Source of the DNA: Rhizobium rosettiformans
GTDB lineage: Bacteria > Pseudomonadota > Alphaproteobacteria > Rhizobiales > Rhizobiaceae
Reading direction: 5' to 3'
Assembly: GCF_016806065.1 (NCBI RefSeq)
Contig: NZ_CP032405.1
Location: 1,950,001 to 2,014,000 of the forward strand
Length of the DNA stretch: 64,000 bases
Shown: piece by piece, positions 59,169 to 64,000 of the stretch
How positions within the stretch are numbered: the first letter of the stretch is position 1
Layout: the number at the start of each line of letters is the position of its first letter
The notes under the pieces: generated by a model
Database searches by the model: none
Told to the model about the DNA's origin: nothing
What the model saw: only the letters and a program-made list of their open reading frames with translations
Program-made: the position numbers and the translations under genes

Positions 59169-62100
59169 ATGACAAACTCTCCTGTCGAACCGGGCTCGTT
59201 CAACTTGTCCCGTTGGGCCATCGCCCATCCCAGCATTGCCCGTTTCCTCTTCGGTCTGATCATCCTCACCGGTCTCTTCGGATTGATGCGCATGGGCCAG
59301 AAGGAAGATCCGGACTTTACCTTCCGCGTCATGGTGGTGCAGGCCTTTTGGCCGGGCGCATCGCTTACCGATATGCAGGATCAGGTCGTCAACAAGATCG
59401 AGCGCAAGCTGCAGGAGACGCCCTATCTGGACTGGGTCAAGTCCTACACCCGGCCGGGCTCGGCCATCATCACGCTGCAGGTGACGGGCAACACCGATGC
59501 CAACGACGTGGCCGACGCCTTCTATCAGGTGCGTAAAAAAGTCGGCGACATCGAAAACGAGCTGCCCGAAGGGTTGTTGGGCCCTTACTTCAATGACGAG
59601 TTCGGCGATACCTACATCACGCTCTATGCCCTGACCGGCGATGGCTACAGCTATCCCGAGCTGAAGCAATATGCGATTCAGGCGCGCGATGTTCTGTTGT
59701 CGACAGAGGGCGTCGAAAAGGCCGTGATCCTCGGCGATCAGCCGCAGAAGATCTTCATCGAGGTATCCTCCCAGGCGCTCGCCGAACGTGGGCTGACCTT
59801 CACCGATCTGCAGAGTGCGCTTGCCGGCCAGAATGCGATCGACGCCACCGGGAGTATCGACACGGGGTCACGATCGGTTCGCATATCCGTAGACGGCGGT
59901 TTCTCCGCCGCGGAAGACATCCGAGAACTTCGTCTCAATTCCGGCAACCAAGTCACGCGTCTGGGCGACATCGCCACCGTCACCGAAGGTCTCGAGGATC
60001 CCTATCAGCGCAAATTCAGGTTCAACGGCAAGGATTCCGTCCAGGTCGGCGTCGTCATGGCCAAGGGCTTCAAGGTGACCGATGTCGGTGATGCCGTGGA
60101 GGAGACGCTGGAGCGTTTCGAGGCGACCCTGCCGATCGGCCTGGAGGTATCGCAGATTTCGAACCAGCCGGAAGTGGTTCGCGAGGCGATCGGGGAATTC
60201 ATGAAGGCACTCGGCGAAGCCCTGCTGATCGTGCTCGTCGTCTCGTTCGTCTCGATCGGCTGGCGCTCTGGCCTGGTGATTGCGATTGCCATCCCGCTGG
60301 TGCTCGCCGCAACCTTCGCCGTCATGTACGAACTCGGGCTCGACCTGCAGCGCATCTCGCTCGGTGCCCTGATCATCGCGCTCGGCCTTCTGGTCGATGA
60401 CGCCATGATTGTCGTGGAGATGATGGAGCGAAAACTGGAGGAGGGGCTCGAGAAGCTGGATGCGGCGAGTTTCGCCTATTCCTCGACAGCCTTTCCGATG
60501 CTGACCGGAACGCTCATCACGACGGCCGGTTTCATCCCGGTCGGCTTCGCGGAATCGACTGCTGGTGAATATGTCCGCTCGCTTTTTTATGTCGTGGGCA
60601 TCTCGCTCATCATTTCCTGGTTCGTTGCCGTCTATTTCACGCCCTGGCTCGGTTACATGATCCTGAAGCAGAGGGCCCATGCCGGTAGCCATCACGACGC
60701 TTTCGACACCAGCTTCTACCGTCGCCTCCGCGCAACCGTCTCCTGGGCCGTAGAACACCGCATCATCGTGATCGGCTCGACGCTCGCCATCTTTGCGTTA
60801 AGCCTCTGGTCCTTCCAGTTCATTCCGAAGAACTTCTTCCCGCAATCGTCGCGCCCGGAAATCCTTGTGGACGTGTGGCTGCCAGAGGGAACCTCGATCA
60901 AGGAAGTCGAGGCCGAGGCCAGGCGCCTCGAAGCGGAACTCCTGACCGATCAGGATCAGCGCTTTGTCGCGACCTATGTGGGCGAGGGCGCGCCGCGCTT
61001 CTTCCTGCCGCTCGACCAGCAACTGCGCAATCCGAACTATGCCCAGCTTCTGGTCATGGCGAGGGATGAGGATGCGCGCGAACGCCTGATCACCAAGCTG
61101 CGCATGAAGCTGGCGGAAGACTTTCCCTCAGTGCGGGGCAAGGTCGATCGGCTCTTCCTGGGGCCGCCGACCGGTTGGGCCGTGCAGATGCGTGTGAGCG
61201 GACCGGAGCGGGACGAGGTTCGCCGCATTGCCGATCAGGTGAAGGCGCGCTTCAACCAGAACCCCGTTTTGCAGGCTGTCCATGATGACTGGCTCGAGCC
61301 GGTCCCCGCGATGACGCTGGTCGTCGACCAGGATCGTGCCCGTGCCCTCGGCGTCTCGTCACAGCGCCTGCGTCAGATGCTGCAGGCGACGATGAGCGGT
61401 GCGCCGCTCGCAGACGTTCGCGCCGGTGAGGAAACGATCTCGATCGTGGCCCGGGAGCCGGAGGATAGCCGCCGCCTGTTGACGGCTGTCAACTCGATCT
61501 ATGTCCCGACGGATCTCGGCGCCTTCATCCCCTTGTCGCAGATCGCCAAGGTCGTGCCGAAGCTGGAGCAGGGCATCGAATGGCGTCGCAACCGTTTGCC
61601 GACGATCACGGTGCGGGCCACCTTGCCGGATGATGTGCAGTCGAACGATGTGACCTTGAAGATGTTCGATGAGATGCAGTCCTTGCGCGACAGCCTGCCT
61701 GCCGGTTACGCGATCGAGATCCAGGGCGGAGCAGAGGACAGCGCCGAGAGCCAGGATTCGATCGCGGCCAAGGCGCCGATCATGCTGCTGGTCATTGTGG
61801 TGCTGCTGATGATCCAGTTGCAGCATTTCGGCAAGGCCATGCTGGTGCTGGCGACCGGACCGCTCGGCATCATCGGGGCCGCCGCCGCACTCCTCATTTC
61901 AGGCGCTCCCTTCGGATTTGTCGCAATCCTCGGCGTCATTGCCCTGCTTGGCATCATCATCCGCAACTCGATCATCCTGATCGATCAGATCGACCAAGAC
62001 ATCGCAGCTGGCATGGAACGGCGTGAAGCGATCATCGGATCGGCTGTCCGCCGCTTCCGCCCCATCATGCTGACGGCGCTGACCGCAGTCCTCGCGCTGA

Positions 62101-62240
62101 TCCCGATTTCGCGCGGCATCTTCTGGGGACCGCTGGCCTACGCGATGATGGGCGGCATTCTCGTCGCAACCGTCCTCACAATTCTGGTTCTGCCCGCAGC
62201 CTATGCTTTCTTCTTCGGTCGCTCTCCCCACAAAGCGTGA
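59169..62240 (+). CDS. RND-family multidrug efflux inner-membrane transporter
   Basis: 1023 residues. The first helix starts near residue 20 (IARFLFGLIILTGLFGL), and the porter domain follows. Proton-relay aspartates D410-D411 lie in the fourth membrane helix (ALGLLVDDAMIVVEMM), aligned with AcrB D407-D408. The second half carries a similar set of helices. Its lack of an outer-membrane partner in the cluster means it probably uses a TolC-like protein elsewhere. The starting ATG is 36 bases after the adaptor stop. Confidence 0.95.
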   Translation: MTNSPVEPGSFNLSRWAIAHPSIARFLFGLIILTGLFGLMRMGQKEDPDFTFRVMVVQAFWPGASLTDMQDQVVNKIERKLQETPYLDWVKSYTRPGSAIITLQVTGNTDANDVADAFYQVRKKVGDIENELPEGLLGPYFNDEFGDTYITLYALTGDGYSYPELKQYAIQARDVLLSTEGVEKAVILGDQPQKIFIEVSSQALAERGLTFTDLQSALAGQNAIDATGSIDTGSRSVRISVDGGFSAAEDIRELRLNSGNQVTRLGDIATVTEGLEDPYQRKFRFNGKDSVQVGVVMAKGFKVTDVGDAVEETLERFEATLPIGLEVSQISNQPEVVREAIGEFMKALGEALLIVLVVSFVSIGWRSGLVIAIAIPLVLAATFAVMYELGLDLQRISLGALIIALGLLVDDAMIVVEMMERKLEEGLEKLDAASFAYSSTAFPMLTGTLITTAGFIPVGFAESTAGEYVRSLFYVVGISLIISWFVAVYFTPWLGYMILKQRAHAGSHHDAFDTSFYRRLRATVSWAVEHRIIVIGSTLAIFALSLWSFQFIPKNFFPQSSRPEILVDVWLPEGTSIKEVEAEARRLEAELLTDQDQRFVATYVGEGAPRFFLPLDQQLRNPNYAQLLVMARDEDARERLITKLRMKLAEDFPSVRGKVDRLFLGPPTGWAVQMRVSGPERDEVRRIADQVKARFNQNPVLQAVHDDWLEPVPAMTLVVDQDRARALGVSSQRLRQMLQATMSGAPLADVRAGEETISIVAREPEDSRRLLTAVNSIYVPTDLGAFIPLSQIAKVVPKLEQGIEWRRNRLPTITVRATLPDDVQSNDVTLKMFDEMQSLRDSLPAGYAIEIQGGAEDSAESQDSIAAKAPIMLLVIVVLLMIQLQHFGKAMLVLATGPLGIIGAAAALLISGAPFGFVAILGVIALLGIIIRNSIILIDQIDQDIAAGMERREAIIGSAVRRFRPIMLTALTAVLALIPISRGIFWGPLAYAMMGGILVATVLTILVLPAAYAFFFGRSPHKA

Positions 62241-62249
62241 CCGAAGGAG

Positions 62250-62280
62250 AGGAGGAGAGGGTCCCCAAGCCTCTCCTCCT
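62250..62280 (+). terminator. Strong terminator after the RND operon
   Basis: AGGAGGAGAGG (62250-62260) pairs perfectly with CCTCTCCTCCT (62270-62280), an 11-base stem with a 9-base loop, followed by TCCCCTTTT, starting 10 bases after the pump stop codon. Confidence 0.85.
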
Positions 62281-62771
62281 TCCCCTTTTCGCCCGTGCCG
62301 ATGGCATTGCGTTTCATTGTTTTTTTTGATCGGTTGATAAATTTTCTTTCCGTTGCTAGACCACCGCGACTCGCTGGAGAGCCCTTGCCCTTTTGCGACG
62401 CATCATCGGATCCCTCCTTGATTCTCAATGGCTATCAAAGATCTCTAATTTTTGATGCATTCGAAATGCGACTTGTCGTGTTAGGAAATAATTAAACTGC
62501 TCGGCGCCGATTATGGCGAAAACCAGACCAATTCTGTGACGGAATTGAGCCGAATCTCTCTTTACAACGTTTCCGAAGGCGATAAGACACTGCATCAGTG
62601 ATCGGGTGGATGATCTCTGCTGCTTGTCAGAATACGACGTGCCGCGAGAAGCCCTCCGATCGCCGGAAGACCGGTTGACTCCGACCTTCACAAAACACGG
62701 GCGCGATCCACGCGCTGCGGGACCAAAAGAACCGGCGAGGACGCTCGTCCTTTGCCTTTGGGAGACTGTTC
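62281..62771. other. Intergenic region before the dipeptide-binding protein gene
   Basis: About 490 bases. I do not accept the ORFs in it as genes. It should hold the promoter of the transporter gene; the only notable motif is the inverted repeat GCATT-CGA-AATGC at 62457-62469. The ribosome binding site GGGAGA precedes the start at 62772. Confidence 0.6.
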
Positions 62772-64000
62772 ATGAAAACCAAGTTCGCTCTTGCCGCTGC
62801 AGCACTTGCTGCAGCCACTTTCCTGTCGGGTGCCGCCAGCGCCAAGACCTTTGTTTACTGCTCGGAAGGATCGCCGGAAGGCTTCGATCCCGGCATGTAC
62901 ACCGCCGGCACGACCTTCGATGCCTCCGCGCATCCGATCTACAGCCGCCTGATGGAATTCAAGCCCGGCACGACCGAAGCCGAAGCCGGCCTGGCCGAAA
63001 GCTATGAAGTCAACGCCGAAGGCACCGAATACACCTTCAAGCTTCGTTCGGGCGTCAAATTCCACACGACCGAGTTCTTCACTCCGTCGCGTGATCTCAA
63101 CGCCGATGACGTGCTTTTCTCGCTGGACCGTCAGCTGAAGGCCGATCATCCGTGGAACCAGTACGTTGCCGGCACCTCCTGGGAATATGCCGCCGGCATG
63201 GGCTTCCCGGAGCTGATCAAGTCGATCGAAAAGGTCGATGACATGACGGTCAAGATCACGCTCAACAAGCCGGAAGCGCCGTTCCTCGCGAACCTCGCAA
63301 TGCCTTTCGCATCGATCGTTTCGAAGGAATATGCCGACAAGCTCGAAGCTGAAGGCAAGAAGGAACAGCTGAACCAGATGCCGGTCGGCACCGGTCCGTT
63401 CTCCTTCGTCGGCTACCAGCAGGATGCCGTCATCCGCTACAAGAAGAACGCCGATTATTGGGGTGGCGCGCCGAAGATTGACGATCTCGTCTTCGCAATC
63501 ACCACGGACGCTGCCGTTCGCTACCAGAAGCTCAAGGCTGGCGAATGCCACCTGATGCCGTTCCCGAACGCTGCCGATGTAGAGACCATGAAGTCCGATC
63601 CGGCTCTGACCGTGATGGAGCAGGAAGGCCTGAACGTCGCTTACCTCGCCTACAACACGACCCAGGCTCCCTTCGACAAGCCGGAAGTCCGTAAGGCTCT
63701 GAACAAGGCGATCAACAAGGAAGCCATCGTCGACGCCGTATTCCAGGGCATGGCGACTCCGGCCAAGAACCCGATTCCGCCGACCATGTGGTCCTACAAC
63801 CAGTCCACTCAGGACGACGCGTATGACCTGGAAGCCGCCAAGGCCGAACTCGAAGCCGCTGGTGTCACCGGCCTTTCGATGAAGGTCTGGGCAATGCCGG
63901 TTTCGCGTCCCTACATGCTGAACGCACGTCGCGCCGCTGAAATCATCCAGGACGACTTCTCCAAGATCGGCGTGACCGTCGAGATCGTCTCCTACGAATG
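62772..64000 (+). CDS. dppA: Dipeptide ABC transporter substrate-binding protein, partial
   Basis: The first 409 codons, open to the window end. Signal peptide MKTKFALAAAALAAATFLSG-AASA with cleavage near residue 24. The solute-binding 5 family appears in KTFVYCSEGSPEGFDPGMYTAGTTFDASAHPIYSRLMEF, VKFHTTEFFTPSRDLNADDVLFSLDR, MPVGTGPFSFVGYQQD and APFDKPEVRKALNKAINKEAIVDAVFQGMATPAKNPIPPTMWSYN, close to DppA of other Proteobacteria. The remaining C terminus and the permease genes would lie to the right. Confidence 0.92.
   Translation, partial: MKTKFALAAAALAAATFLSGAASAKTFVYCSEGSPEGFDPGMYTAGTTFDASAHPIYSRLMEFKPGTTEAEAGLAESYEVNAEGTEYTFKLRSGVKFHTTEFFTPSRDLNADDVLFSLDRQLKADHPWNQYVAGTSWEYAAGMGFPELIKSIEKVDDMTVKITLNKPEAPFLANLAMPFASIVSKEYADKLEAEGKKEQLNQMPVGTGPFSFVGYQQDAVIRYKKNADYWGGAPKIDDLVFAITTDAAVRYQKLKAGECHLMPFPNAADVETMKSDPALTVMEQEGLNVAYLAYNTTQAPFDKPEVRKALNKAINKEAIVDAVFQGMATPAKNPIPPTMWSYNQSTQDDAYDLEAAKAELEAAGVTGLSMKVWAMPVSRPYMLNARRAAEIIQDDFSKIGVTVEIVSYE

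Noticed and set aside
59868..60758. 296-aa ORF opposite the RND pump
   Set aside because: Covers conserved membrane-helix codons of the pump; shadow only.
62688..63551. 287-aa ORF opposite the dipeptide-binding protein
   Set aside because: The + strand has a signal peptide and SBP family motifs; the - strand ORF is a shadow.

Overview
The window looks like part of a Rhizobiaceae chromosome (Rhizobium/Agrobacterium group). The evidence is a conserved core block in an order typical of that family (murA, a DUF2948 gene, hisD, a UPF0262 gene, a low-molecular-weight phosphatase gene, infA, maf, yacG, tRNA-Phe), high GC content, and alphaproteobacterial protein families such as DUF2312/GapR. Two mobile elements surround this 6.3-kb core block, and ordinary chromosomal genes resume on the right.

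Bases 1-11223 are the integrase-proximal end of an element in the 3' end of tRNA-Thr(GGT); the rest of it lies left of base 1. It carries a 1170-residue protein resembling a podovirus internal virion (ejection) protein, a small GcrA-like zinc protein, and two translationally overlapping genes. The second of these (432 aa) has motifs reminiscent of an A-family polymerase palm. A small acidic ORF follows. The tyrosine recombinase gene is wrecked by two IS3-family elements: one (6996-8226) has a clean 4-bp duplication, and the other (8961-10170) has no duplication and sits between integrase pieces that seem to overlap. The element is therefore probably immobile on its own.

Bases 11224-17587 are core chromosome: tRNA-Thr, a small hypothetical gene, murA, the DUF2948 gene, hisD, the UPF0262 gene, the phosphatase gene, infA, maf, yacG and tRNA-Phe.

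Bases 17642-57123 (39,482 bp) are a complete-looking Mu-like transposable prophage, reversed relative to window numbering. I could place both ends to the base: TGT...ACA termini with related 25-bp end sequences (17 of 25 identical), flanked by a 5-bp duplication CCGAC. Reading from its left end (right side of the window): a non-coding attL with transposase-like sites, a repressor (+ strand), then on the - strand a Ner-like regulator, early genes (ParB-like, DnaA-domain-IV-like), MuA, MuB, about fifteen tightly overlapping small genes (including DUF3164, a GapR-like DUF2312 protein, GemA, a winged-helix protein and an ASCH protein), a Mor/C-like activator, a lysis module, packaging and head genes (gp25 to gpT equivalents), the contractile tail and baseplate (gp35 to gp48 equivalents), tail fibre genes, and a secreted moron-like protein next to attR. 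The tail-assembly chaperone has a clear TTTTTTG slippery site that would give a 200-residue -1 frameshift product, and the head protease gene has an internal start for a nested scaffold.

Bases 57129-64000 are chromosomal: a TetR regulator with two overlapping inverted repeats just upstream, its RND efflux pair (lipoprotein adaptor and inner-membrane pump), a strong terminator, and the first 409 codons of a dipeptide-type ABC transporter binding protein running off the window.

No CRISPR array or rRNA was seen. The best candidates for unfamiliar biology are the polymerase-like gene pair of the first element and the unassigned small genes of the prophage; none of them can be called a new system from sequence alone.
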